Assembly (NCBI GenBank): GCA_038244815.1
Contig: JBBRTB010000003.1
Location: forward strand, 1-64,000
From: DASVHS01 sp038244815
Lineage (GTDB): Bacteria > Acidobacteriota > Thermoanaerobaculia > Gp7-AA8
DNA length: 64,000 nucleotides
Direction of reading: 5' to 3'
Shown: positions 16,796-24,847 of the stretch, piece after piece
Layout of the letters: every line of letters begins with the position of its first letter
Position numbering within the stretch: position 1 is the first letter of the stretch
The notes under the pieces: generated by a model
The model's input: only the letters and a program-made list of their open reading frames with translations
Database searches by the model: none
What the model was told of the DNA's origin: nothing
Program-made: the position numbers and the translations under genes

Positions 16796-16802
16796 GGCCT
16801 GC

Positions 16803-16808
16803 AACTTA
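16803..16808 (-). promoter_or_regulatory. -10-like box of the respiratory operon
   Basis: TAAGTT on the minus strand predicts transcription from about 16796, next to the GTG at 16795. The centre of operator site 3 is 40.5 bp upstream. Confidence 0.45.
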
Positions 16809-16829
16809 TCACTGCCCCGGGCCGGAGCA

Positions 16830-16843
16830 ATGACATTCGTCAT
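16830..16843. promoter_or_regulatory. Crp/Fnr-type operator, site 3 (respiratory operon)
   Basis: ATGACATTCGTCAT is a perfect ATGAC-N4-GTCAT palindrome upstream of the cytochrome b/molybdoenzyme operon. It contains the ATG that a naive call would use as the cytochrome start. Confidence 0.75.
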
Positions 16844-16858
16844 GATGCCACCCGGCCG

Positions 16859-18262
16859 TTATGACCCGACGTCGTAGTAGAACTTCCGGAGCACGTTCGC
16901 GGCGAGCTGCAGGCGGAAGTCGCGAGAGCCGCGCACATCGCTGATGGGAGTGATCTCCTCCTTTGCGATGGCACCGGCGCCTTCGAGCACGTCCAGCGAG
17001 AGTGTCTTGCCCGTCAGAAACGACTCGGTCTTCGGCAGGCGCAGGATCACCGGCCCCACTCCGCCGTAGGCGATGCGTATCGATTCGATGCGCTCGCCAT
17101 TGCGGCGCATGAGCATGGCCGCCGTGAACGACGAGATGTCGAGATGCGAGCGCTTCGAAACCTTGTACAGCCGCAGCGTATCGTTGCGCGATGGCAGAGG
17201 AATGACGATGGCCGTGATGATCTCGTCCGCGGCGAGGTCGAGCTTCTTGTAGCCGCGGTAGAACGATGCGATGGGAACCGTGCGCGTGCCGCCGCGGCCG
17301 GTCAGCTCGAGCCGGGCCTCGGTCACATAGAGAAACGGCAGCGTGTCCGCGATCGGCGAAGCGTTGGCGATGTTTCCTGCCAGCGTGCCGGCGTTCTTGA
17401 TCTGTGGGGAGCCGAAGCGATCGAGGATACGCGCCAGCTCCGGCACCTTGTCCTGGACAAACGATTCGATCTGCGCGAGCGTCACGCGGCCACCGACTCG
17501 AAGCTTTCCCTCTTCCACGCGCAGCTCTCCCAGCCCCTCGATCCCGTCGAGACTCAGCAGGGCGTCCGATGAGAAGCCACGCTTGTTGCACCACACGCCG
17601 AAGTCCGTCGCCCCCTGCACGATCACGCAGCGCGGATTCGATGCCTTGAACTCGATGGCCTCGGCAAGCGCGACGGGCTTGAAGAAACCGCCCGCGCGGA
17701 GCGGCTCCCGTCCGATCGAAGAAAACTCACGGAGCATCTCCGCGGACGGATAGAGCTGCTCGCACGTGGGCTGCCCCTCGACCTCCAGCCCCGCTTTGAT
17801 GATCGGCTCGTACCCTGTGCATCGGCAGAGATTCCCGGTGAGCGCCTGGCGAAAATCCCGTGGCTCGAGGCCCGTGGCCCGAGGCCTCTCATAGACCGCG
17901 GCCATGGCCATGATGAATCCCGGCGTGCAATACCCGCACTGCGCGCCGTGACAACGCACCATCGCGTCCTGCACCGGCGTGAGCTTTCCGTCGCGCGCCA
18001 GACCCTCCACCGTGACGACGCTCGCGCAATCGAGCTGAAAGAGAAACGTGATGCACGAGTTGATGGGCAGGTATTGCAGCGCACCGTTCTGGCGTCTGCC
18101 GATGAGGACCGTGCACGCGCCGCAGTCGCCCTCCTCGCAGACGATCTTCGTTCCAGTGGCACGCACGTCGTACCGCAGATAGCGCGACAGCGTCTGCATC
18201 GCCGCGTCGCCGCCCACGGTCTGCCGCTTTCCGTTGAGATAGAACGTGATGGTCTCTCGCAT
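16859..18262 (-). CDS. xdhA: Xanthine dehydrogenase small subunit (2Fe-2S + FAD)
   Basis: The 467-residue protein joins a plant-type [2Fe-2S] domain (CEEGDCGACTVL), a second [2Fe-2S] domain (CHGAQCGYCTPGF and NLCRCTGY), an FAD-binding domain (VIVQGATDFGVW; NAGTLAGNIANASPIAD) and the CO-dehydrogenase flavoprotein C-terminal domain. That is the XdhA composition of purine hydroxylases. The molybdenum subunit XdhB, normally adjacent, is absent. The ATG at 18262 overlaps the MFS stop by one base (TGATG). A degenerate heptad repeat (17865-17886) encodes the GLEPRDF stretch inside the second Fe-S domain. It may partner with a remote large subunit. Confidence 0.88.
   Translation of the reverse strand: MRETITFYLNGKRQTVGGDAAMQTLSRYLRYDVRATGTKIVCEEGDCGACTVLIGRRQNGALQYLPINSCITFLFQLDCASVVTVEGLARDGKLTPVQDAMVRCHGAQCGYCTPGFIMAMAAVYERPRATGLEPRDFRQALTGNLCRCTGYEPIIKAGLEVEGQPTCEQLYPSAEMLREFSSIGREPLRAGGFFKPVALAEAIEFKASNPRCVIVQGATDFGVWCNKRGFSSDALLSLDGIEGLGELRVEEGKLRVGGRVTLAQIESFVQDKVPELARILDRFGSPQIKNAGTLAGNIANASPIADTLPFLYVTEARLELTGRGGTRTVPIASFYRGYKKLDLAADEIITAIVIPLPSRNDTLRLYKVSKRSHLDISSFTAAMLMRRNGERIESIRIAYGGVGPVILRLPKTESFLTGKTLSLDVLEGAGAIAKEEITPISDVRGSRDFRLQLAANVLRKFYYDVGS
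17865..17886. repeat. Degenerate heptad element within xdhA
   Basis: TCGAGGC, CCGTGGC and CCGAGGC plus C form three diverged heptads of the GGCCTCG family, read in frame within a loop of the small subunit (around RATGLEPRD). Confidence 0.55.
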
Positions 18263-19407
18263 CAGTGCCGCGATTGTATGACCGCCAGAACGCAAACCAC
18301 GAACGCCCCGCCGAGGGGGACCGTCATGGCCACGCGCATGCTCGCGCTGTGCGAGAGGTGTCCCATCAGCCAGGGGAACAGCATTCCGCCGCACAGCCCG
18401 ATGGCGAACAGCAAACCGAAAATCGTTCCGGCCAGACGCTGGTAGCGATCGGCGGCGATTGCCAGCGTCGTCGGATAGATCGTCGCATACGAGGCCCCGA
18501 GAATCACCGCGCCCGCGCCCAGCATTCCAACCGATCCCGCCGCCAGCAGGATCGCTGAGCCGGCCACGGAGCCGAGCGCGCCGGCCAGGACGAGCCGCGG
18601 CTTCGGCATGAACCCGAGCAGTTTCGCGCCGCTCATCCGCCCCAGGATCAACGCCGCCCAATATCCCGCCAGGATCCACGTGGCCATCCGCGGCGACAGG
18701 CCGGCCGAACCGGCGTACTCCGACGTCCAGCCGCCGATCCCCGCTTCGTTGCCCGACTCGCAGAACAGCAGCAGACCGAGCAGCAGCACGCCGGGATACC
18801 GCACCGCCCTCAGTGATGCCAGGAGCGAGAATCCGACCGCCTTTCCGGGAGGGGGGAATCGAAGAAAGACGTAGCCCGTCGCGCAGATCGCCGCCAGCGC
18901 GGCGGACATCCGAAGCATCTGCGGAATCGGGAAGAGAGCGGCCATCGTCGCCGCGAGCAGCGGAAGCAGGATGGCGCCGAATCCATAGAAGGTGGCCACG
19001 ACGTTCAGCATCCCGCCGCGGCTCTCCGGGTAGAGATCGGCCACGAGCGCATTCGCGGACGTGTTCAGCCCGCCGCCTCCGAAACCGAGAAGGAAGGTCG
19101 TCGCCATCGCCGCGTTAAAGGAATGCGCCGCCGCCAGAGCAGCAAAGGCGATGGCGACGAGCGCGGACGACGCCGCCAGAACGACCTTGTTGCCGAAGCT
19201 GTCGATCACCGGACCGACCACGATCGTCGACAGGAATACGCCGAAGAAGAGGGACAGAAAGACATCGCCCTCCTGCACGAGCGTGACGCCGAGACGCGCG
19301 CGCATTTCCGGCAATCCGAAAAGGACTCCGAGGACCGCGAGCACGATGCCGAAGAGGAACATGGCCGCGCAGGCGCTGAAGAAGAGAGGGCGCCGTGGAT
19401 CGGTCAT
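18262..19407 (-). CDS. MFS transporter (FucP/permease-like)
   Basis: The 381-residue protein has 12 predicted membrane helices. It has the conserved opening helix FFSACAAMFLFGIVLAVLGVLFGLPEMRARL, the loop GGGLNTSANALVADLYPESRGGMLNVVATFYGFGAI of the fucose/sugar-permease branch and GILGRMSGAKLLG-like A-motif residues between the halves. Substrate unknown; the one-base overlap with xdhA raises a purine or related compound as a possibility. The ATG at 19407 is preceded by a TAGGAT box and no ribosome site. Confidence 0.82.
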   Translation of the reverse strand: MTDPRRPLFFSACAAMFLFGIVLAVLGVLFGLPEMRARLGVTLVQEGDVFLSLFFGVFLSTIVVGPVIDSFGNKVVLAASSALVAIAFAALAAAHSFNAAMATTFLLGFGGGGLNTSANALVADLYPESRGGMLNVVATFYGFGAILLPLLAATMAALFPIPQMLRMSAALAAICATGYVFLRFPPPGKAVGFSLLASLRAVRYPGVLLLGLLLFCESGNEAGIGGWTSEYAGSAGLSPRMATWILAGYWAALILGRMSGAKLLGFMPKPRLVLAGALGSVAGSAILLAAGSVGMLGAGAVILGASYATIYPTTLAIAADRYQRLAGTIFGLLFAIGLCGGMLFPWLMGHLSHSASMRVAMTVPLGGAFVVCVLAVIQSRH

Positions 19408-19415
19408 CACACCCG

Positions 19416-19421
19416 ATCCTA
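19416..19421 (-). promoter_or_regulatory. -10-like box of the MFS/xdhA operon
   Basis: TAGGAT on the minus strand predicts a start at about 19409, two bases before the ATG at 19407. Confidence 0.4.
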
Positions 19422-19453
19422 CAGTCACGGCGGCAGCCGGCTTCGCGTCTTCT

Positions 19454-19615
19454 TTACGCTCCGATGATGCCGGCCATGTTGACGAGGAGAATCCGCCACC
19501 AGGTGAATTCGGACATCTTGCGGATCCACATGAACGGCCGCTCCCGGATCGTGCTGAGATCGAGGACCAGTCCCAGCAGCAGGAAGGCGATGGAGAACAG
19601 CAGTCCCTTCCCCAT
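19454..19615 (-). CDS. 53-residue membrane mini-protein
   Basis: The minus-strand frame from ATG 19615 gives a protein starting MGKGLLFSIAFLLLGLVLDL, then a basic/aromatic middle (RERPFMWIRKMSEFTWWR) and a second hydrophobic end (ILLVNMAGIIGA). It lies 18 bp after the SRPBCC-like gene on the same strand and looks like the last gene of that group. No family is recognised. The regular hydrophobic-basic-hydrophobic pattern supports coding. Confidence 0.55.
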   Translation of the reverse strand: MGKGLLFSIAFLLLGLVLDLSTIRERPFMWIRKMSEFTWWRILLVNMAGIIGA

Positions 19616-19633
19616 TGTGATCCAAGCAACCCG

Positions 19634-20167
19634 CTATCTCTCCACACGCTCCGCGCGATGTCGAATCGCCCGGAGCCACATCCGGCGGAGAAACCCGCTG
19701 CCGGCGCGGATCACGAACCAATACAGCGCGAAGGTGTACTTGGCGCGCCGGTCCGTAACGACCACACGCGTCTCCGTCGAGAGGATGCAGGCGCCTCCCT
19801 GGTCCGGCGTGACGAGGAAGTTCATCGCCGCGAAGACGTGGCGGGCCACGTCCATGCCGACGACAACCTCGACGGGCCAATCATCGGCGAGATAGCGAAA
19901 CCCGGTGCGCGTGGCGACGTCGAGGATCGGGACATCCGGCGCCGGGTTGAGAATGCTTTCCGGTCCCCGGCGAAAACCACGTCGCAATCCCACCACGGCC
20001 CGGAACATCAGGATGTCCTCGGCTCGCACGGCGCGGATGGCTTCGAAGATCTTGTCCGGCGATGCGGCGACCCGCGTCTGGTGAAGCTCGCGGAACTGCC
20101 AGCGGGGCACGAACGCGTCGAGGTGCGTCACGTGACCATCGTCCGGCGCGTTCCCTGGCGCTTCCAT
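19634..20167 (-). CDS. SRPBCC-like (START-fold) protein
   Basis: The 177-residue protein opens with a VPRWQFRELHQTRVAASPDKIFEAIRAVRAEDILMFRAVVGLR segment, typical of SRPBCC/polyketide-cyclase-like folds that bind hydrophobic ligands. FRYLADDWPVEVVVGM and a final TDRRAKYTFALYWFVIRAGSGFLRRMWL follow. No catalytic residues can be assigned. Its first 40 bases overlap the end of the kynureninase-like gene, so the two are co-transcribed; a later start is possible. Confidence 0.6.
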   Translation of the reverse strand: MEAPGNAPDDGHVTHLDAFVPRWQFRELHQTRVAASPDKIFEAIRAVRAEDILMFRAVVGLRRGFRRGPESILNPAPDVPILDVATRTGFRYLADDWPVEVVVGMDVARHVFAAMNFLVTPDQGGACILSTETRVVVTDRRAKYTFALYWFVIRAGSGFLRRMWLRAIRHRAERVER

Positions 20168-21345
20168 CGTTCGCTGCGCAGGATTTCGTCGACCGCAGCG
20201 AAGGCGTGCTCGATCTCCTCGTCAGTCGTATAAAAGTGTGGCGACAATCGTATACCCGATTGTGGGCGATAATCACACATGATATCTTCAGCGTTCAACT
20301 CGAGCGCAACCTCCCGCGCATGCGGAACGACCACAGAGACCGTTCCCCCGCGGCGCGCGGCCTGGCGAGGCGTCCGGAGCGCGAATCCGCGCGCCTCGGC
20401 CAGCGCGATAATCCGGTCGGTCTGCCGCAGCGACTTCTCCCGGATCGCCCTCATGTCGTCGCCACCCGCCTCGGCCACGATCTTCGGACCCTCCCGCGCG
20501 GCATAGAGAGCGGGCACCGGCGGAGTGCCCACAGCGAATCGCAGCGCGTCGTCGCGGAACCGCATCGGAGGAGGCTGGAATTCGAATGGATCGGCGTGAG
20601 CCATCCATCCTGTGAAGCTCGGCTCGAGCCGCGATCGCAGATCGGGATCGACATAGAGAAACGCTCCGCCCGGTCCTCCGCACAGCCACTTCAGCACGCC
20701 GCCGACGGCGATCGGCACTCCCCACTCTTTCACGCGAACCGGAACGATTCCCGCCGACTGGAAAACGTCCAGGACCAGCGTGGCCCCGACGTCGCGGCAG
20801 CGCCGTGCGATCGGCTCGACGTCGATCATGAACGACGACTCGAACAGGACGTGCGAGAGCGCAACGAGCTGCGTCCGCTCGTCGATGGTCTCCAGCAGAC
20901 GCTCGAGAGCGAACCCCATCCCGCCGGCGTCGTGCGGCACGGTCACCACCTCGGCTCCCAGCCGCTGCGCCAGACGGTCATAGATGTAGCGGACGGAAGG
21001 GAACTCGCCGTCGACCATGACGATGCCATTGCGCGGCGCGTCGTACTGGAACGACGACAACACCACCGCCTCGGCCGTGGTGACGTTCGGCAGCATCACC
21101 ACCGATCCTTTCGGCGCGCCGATGAGCGGCGCCATGAGGTCGCCGACCTCGATCGACATCATCCACCACTGGTCGCCCCAGGCCCGCACTCCCCGCGTCG
21201 CCCAGGTCTCCGCGTATTCGGCGAGCGCTTCGCGCGCGGCTTCGGGCATCGCTCCCAGCGAGTGCGAGACGAGGTATGTCGCCTTCTCGAGAATGGGAAA
21301 GCGGCCGCGATAGCGGAGCAGCGCATCCGTGCTAACGTCAACCAT
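20128..21345 (-). CDS. PLP-dependent class V aminotransferase, kynureninase-like
   Basis: The 405-residue protein has the fold-type I PLP pattern: TTAEAVVLSSF substrate/phosphate region (residues 90-99), D193 of LVLDVFQSAG which pairs with the pyridine nitrogen, and the Schiff-base lysine K219 in GGVLKWLCGGPGGAFLY. The SHVLFESSFMIDVEPI and LKWLCGGPG segments are those of kynureninases, which split kynurenine to anthranilate and alanine. Other tryptophan-degradation genes are absent, so the substrate is uncertain. The gene starts at an ATG 50 bp from the divergent ompA-like gene. Confidence 0.8.
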   Translation of the reverse strand: MVDVSTDALLRYRGRFPILEKATYLVSHSLGAMPEAAREALAEYAETWATRGVRAWGDQWWMMSIEVGDLMAPLIGAPKGSVVMLPNVTTAEAVVLSSFQYDAPRNGIVMVDGEFPSVRYIYDRLAQRLGAEVVTVPHDAGGMGFALERLLETIDERTQLVALSHVLFESSFMIDVEPIARRCRDVGATLVLDVFQSAGIVPVRVKEWGVPIAVGGVLKWLCGGPGGAFLYVDPDLRSRLEPSFTGWMAHADPFEFQPPPMRFRDDALRFAVGTPPVPALYAAREGPKIVAEAGGDDMRAIREKSLRQTDRIIALAEARGFALRTPRQAARRGGTVSVVVPHAREVALELNAEDIMCDYRPQSGIRLSPHFYTTDEEIEHAFAAVDEILRSERWKRQGTRRTMVT

Positions 21346-21395
21346 GCGTAAACGTTTTCTTTCCAGGTAATTCTATGTGGACTGAGGAGAAACCG

Positions 21396-22211
21396 ATGAG
21401 AATGCCTTTGCGCGTGTCGCTCTGCTTTGCGTTGCTGCTCGCCGTCGTTCCGCTGTGGGCTCAGGAAGAAGACGCCGAAGGCTGCAAGGACTCCGTGTTC
21501 ATCACGCGGATGCCTGGCAGCACCATCCATTCCTGCGATTCGAAAGAGTTCGACCAGTTCAAATTTCCCCTCGGCGCCGACGCCGATGGACAGGCCAAGG
21601 AGAAAGCCGTCGAGGGCGAGTATCACTCCTGGGACTACGGCACGCGCGAAGGGGTGAGCGAGCTGCAGGTCTTCCGCAACTTCGAGAACGCGCTGAAGAA
21701 AGCCGGGTTCACCATCGACTGGGAAAACTCTCCGGGAGAGATCACCGCCCACAAGGGAAGCACCTGGTACTACCTCGACAACAAGGGATCGTTCTACTCC
21801 CAGACCATCGTCACCGAGAAGGCCATGGAGCAGGAGGTCACCGCTTCCGACCTCTCCGACGAGATCAAGAAGAGCGGTCACGTGGCCGTCTACGGAATCC
21901 ATTTCGACACGGGAAAAGCCACCATCCAGGCGGACTCCGAAGCGGTGCTGCAGCAGATCGTACAACTGCTCAATGACGATCCAGCGTTGAAGCTCCGCGT
22001 CGAAGGGCACACGGACAATCAGGGCGCCGCGGCTGCGAATCAGACGCTGTCCGAAAAACGCGCGCAACCCGTCGTGGCGTGGCTCACCGCACACGGCGTG
22101 GCCGCGTCGAGACTCGTGGCAAAGGGCTATGGCGCCACGAAGCCCGTCGCTTCGAATACGACCGAGGACGGGCGCGCGAAAAACCGGCGCGTGGAACTGG
22201 CAAAGCAGTGA
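21396..22211 (+). CDS. OmpA family outer-membrane protein
   Basis: The 271-residue protein has a signal peptide (MRMPLRVSLCFALLLAVVPLWAQ), a ~125-residue periplasmic domain with two Cys, and a C-terminal OmpA peptidoglycan-binding domain: VYGIHFDTGKATIQADSEAVL, LRVEGHTDNQG, NQTLSEKRAQPVVAWL, GYGATKPVASN and AKNRRVEL. The middle domain ends with VTASDLSDEIKKSGHVAVYG, seen in DUF4892-like/OmpA proteins. GAGGAG lies 7 bases before the ATG at 21396. Expected role: tethering the outer membrane to peptidoglycan. Confidence 0.9.
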   Translation: MRMPLRVSLCFALLLAVVPLWAQEEDAEGCKDSVFITRMPGSTIHSCDSKEFDQFKFPLGADADGQAKEKAVEGEYHSWDYGTREGVSELQVFRNFENALKKAGFTIDWENSPGEITAHKGSTWYYLDNKGSFYSQTIVTEKAMEQEVTASDLSDEIKKSGHVAVYGIHFDTGKATIQADSEAVLQQIVQLLNDDPALKLRVEGHTDNQGAAAANQTLSEKRAQPVVAWLTAHGVAASRLVAKGYGATKPVASNTTEDGRAKNRRVELAKQ

Positions 22212-22237
22212 AACAGGCTAGCGGCCGGCCCTAACGT

Positions 22238-24805
22238 TCAGAAGCCGGCCGCGACCCCTCGATCGAACGACTTCTGCTGCATGCCGCGGAAGGCGATGCA
22301 GGTGTCGATCGACTCGAGGGCGCGGCTCTGGACACGTTGCCCGTTTGGCCTCGGATGTTGCGCCAGGAAGGTCTCGATATCCTTCCTCGACTGCGGATCA
22401 CAGAATGCGGACGCGGATCCGACGATCCGGCCCAGCGTGGCCGGCGATCGCTTCTCGATGTCCGACCAGCGACTCTTGACCTCGGCCCACGCCGCGGGAC
22501 GCGTCACCGGGTCGGGCATCATGGCCGAGGCGACCAGCGGCAGATCCTGCGTCCGCACCTGATCGCTGTAGGTGAAGGCCAGCGCGCGGGCGGTCAGTTT
22601 CGGGTCGCGAAACAGCGGGACGAGACCGCGATAGCGATTGGCGATCTCCGGCGTCGGCGCTTTGGCGAGCTGCTCGAGCACCTGATTGAAGAACGCTTCG
22701 TCGCCGTAGACCGCGGACAGACGCAGCGCGCGATCGGCGATGAGCGCGTCCACCGACGACGGATTCTTCATGTACTCGGTGGCGACGGTGCGCGCGCCGG
22801 CGACGACCTCGCGGTCACCGGAGTAGCCGAGCGCCCAGAGCACGTACGCCCGTGCGATGCGCTCTTCGGAAGTCTCGGCGACCGGCGCCGACCAGGTGAA
22901 GGGAGCGTACCCGTGCAGAACCGCGCGCACGAACTGCTGCCACGCGACGCGATTCCCCTCGTTGACCAGGCGCTGGTCGAGATACACGAGGTTGTCGGCG
23001 ATGGCGGTGACAAGCGGCCGTTCTCCGGGCAGACGCGGCATCGCCTTCAGGAGATCGAGATAGTCACCGATGGTGCGATGGTTGAATCGCGACAGCAGCC
23101 ACTCGTTGCCGTTGTAGGAGATGCGCTCCTTGGTGGTGAGATCAGCAAGGTGCGCCAGAAGCGTTTTTCGTTCGTCAGCCGAGTAATCGACGAGGAAGTA
23201 CCCTGCGCCGTTGTGGCTGAGGAACAGCGGGTCGCTGCAATTGCCGGCGCCTGTGATGGTCTGCTCCGCCTGGTCGACGACCCGGCAGGTGCCGTCACGC
23301 GTGCAGAGGGGGATCATCCACGTCGTGGCCGGCGCGGTGGCGCCTTCGGGCAGCATCCGTGACTGCGCCACCGTGATCCGTCGGAGCTTCTCGTCGCAGG
23401 AATCGCTCACGTGCAGCAACGGCGCGCCGGTCAGATCGATGAAAGACTGGAGCACTCCGTCGGTGGGCTGATTCGAGGCCGCCTTCATCGTCGACCAGAA
23501 ATCCTCGGCTGCGGCGTTGCCCCACGAATACTTCCTGAGATAGATGCGGATGGCGTCGCGGAACTGATCGGCGCCGATCCAGTCTTCGACCATGCGCAGC
23601 ACGGCCGCGGTCTTGTCGTATGTGATGGCGGCGTCGAATCCCGCCCCCGCCACCGAGACCGTGGCAGGCAGCCGGATCGGCCGCGTGGAGAGTTGCGAGT
23701 CGACGGCCAGCGCGAAATCCGTCCGCGCCGGTTTGTCGAGATCCGAGCGCCACTGCGGCTTCCAAACTTCCACCGGCTTCTGCGACATGAACGTGGCGAA
23801 TCCCTCGTTGAGCCAGATGTCGTTCCACCACTTCATCGTGACGAGATCGCCGAACCATTGATGGGCGATCTCGTGCGCGACGACTTCAGCCACGCGCTTC
23901 TCGGCCAGCACCGAAGAGTTCTTCTCGTCGACGAAGAGATCGGTCTCGCGGAACGTGATGGCCCCGGCGTTCTCCATGGCCCCGGCGGCGAAGTCGGGAA
24001 GCCCGATCAGATCGAGCTTTCCGAATGGATAGTCGATGCCGTAGTAGTCGTTGAAGAAGCGGATGGACGCCTGTGCCGCGGTGAGCGCGAAATGTCCGAG
24101 CGGCTCCAGCCCCGGCGTCGCGCAGACGCGGATGGGAGTGCCGCCTTCCTCTCCGCCGATGCACCGAAAATCGCCGTCGAGCATGGCCACGAGGTACGTC
24201 GACATCTTCTTCGTCGTCGCGAACGTGATGGCATGCTTGCCGCCCGCTGCGGGCTTGTCCGCGACGATGGCGCCATTCGAGATGGCCGTGTCGCCCTTGT
24301 CGACGACCATCGTGATGTCGAAGGTGGCCTTCATGGCCGGCTCGTCGAAGCAGGGAAAGGCGCGCCGGGCGCTCGTGGCCTCGAACTGCGTCACCGCGTA
24401 CTTCCGCCTGGCCGTCCTGCTGAGATAAAGACCGCGAAGCTGGGGCAGGAGCTTGCCGTCGAAGGCGATGTGAATGGCGATCGGTCCCGGCGCGAGCGTC
24501 TGTGCGACCTTCAACGTCACCATCTCATTCGCGGCATCGGACGTCACCGTGGCGGCCAGATGCCGGCCGGCGCTGTCGATGGTGACCTCTTCCAGGACGA
24601 GGTCGACCGCGTGCAGGGTGACGGAGTCGACCGGCTCCTTCACCTGCGCATCGATGGTCTCGTTGCCGGTGAACGTCTCGCCGGCGAGATCCGGCGCGAT
24701 GGTGAGGGTGTAGTGATCGGGAAAGACCGTATCCGGAAGCCGCGTGGCCGCAAGGGCCGGAACGGCGATCAGGAGGCCGGCGAAGACGCTGAAGATTCGT
24801 GACAT
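22238..24805 (-). CDS. Secreted M1 family zinc aminopeptidase
   Basis: The 855-residue protein has a signal peptide (MSRIFSVFAGLLIAVPALAA) and the full M1 architecture: N-terminal beta-domain, GAMEN exopeptidase motif (275-279), zinc site H311-E312-x2-H315 with E334 in NEGFA, and an ERAP1-like helical C-terminal domain (about 540-855). It removes N-terminal residues from peptides in the periplasm or outside. Alone on its strand between ompA (convergent) and the deaminase-like gene, it is likely part of a proteolytic lifestyle together with the M3 peptidase here. A TACGAT box lies just before the ATG. Confidence 0.93.
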   Translation of the reverse strand: MSRIFSVFAGLLIAVPALAATRLPDTVFPDHYTLTIAPDLAGETFTGNETIDAQVKEPVDSVTLHAVDLVLEEVTIDSAGRHLAATVTSDAANEMVTLKVAQTLAPGPIAIHIAFDGKLLPQLRGLYLSRTARRKYAVTQFEATSARRAFPCFDEPAMKATFDITMVVDKGDTAISNGAIVADKPAAGGKHAITFATTKKMSTYLVAMLDGDFRCIGGEEGGTPIRVCATPGLEPLGHFALTAAQASIRFFNDYYGIDYPFGKLDLIGLPDFAAGAMENAGAITFRETDLFVDEKNSSVLAEKRVAEVVAHEIAHQWFGDLVTMKWWNDIWLNEGFATFMSQKPVEVWKPQWRSDLDKPARTDFALAVDSQLSTRPIRLPATVSVAGAGFDAAITYDKTAAVLRMVEDWIGADQFRDAIRIYLRKYSWGNAAAEDFWSTMKAASNQPTDGVLQSFIDLTGAPLLHVSDSCDEKLRRITVAQSRMLPEGATAPATTWMIPLCTRDGTCRVVDQAEQTITGAGNCSDPLFLSHNGAGYFLVDYSADERKTLLAHLADLTTKERISYNGNEWLLSRFNHRTIGDYLDLLKAMPRLPGERPLVTAIADNLVYLDQRLVNEGNRVAWQQFVRAVLHGYAPFTWSAPVAETSEERIARAYVLWALGYSGDREVVAGARTVATEYMKNPSSVDALIADRALRLSAVYGDEAFFNQVLEQLAKAPTPEIANRYRGLVPLFRDPKLTARALAFTYSDQVRTQDLPLVASAMMPDPVTRPAAWAEVKSRWSDIEKRSPATLGRIVGSASAFCDPQSRKDIETFLAQHPRPNGQRVQSRALESIDTCIAFRGMQQKSFDRGVAAGF

Positions 24806-24814
24806 GACGGCGGA

Positions 24815-24820
24815 ATCGTA
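24815..24820 (-). promoter_or_regulatory. -10-like box of the M1 peptidase gene
   Basis: TACGAT on the minus strand predicts a start at about 24808, three bases before the ATG at 24805; no Shine-Dalgarno is present. Confidence 0.4.
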
Positions 24821-24847
24821 TCGCTTGTTCGTACGCCGGGCCGGCTC

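Noticed and set aside
16796..16843. ATG start of the cytochrome b gene at 16843
   Set aside because: It is part of operator site 3 and upstream of the predicted promoter.
14252..16864. Plus-strand frame of 870 codons across the molybdoenzyme region
   Set aside because: Antisense to two clear genes, with Arg/Glu-rich low-complexity composition typical of high-GC shadow frames.
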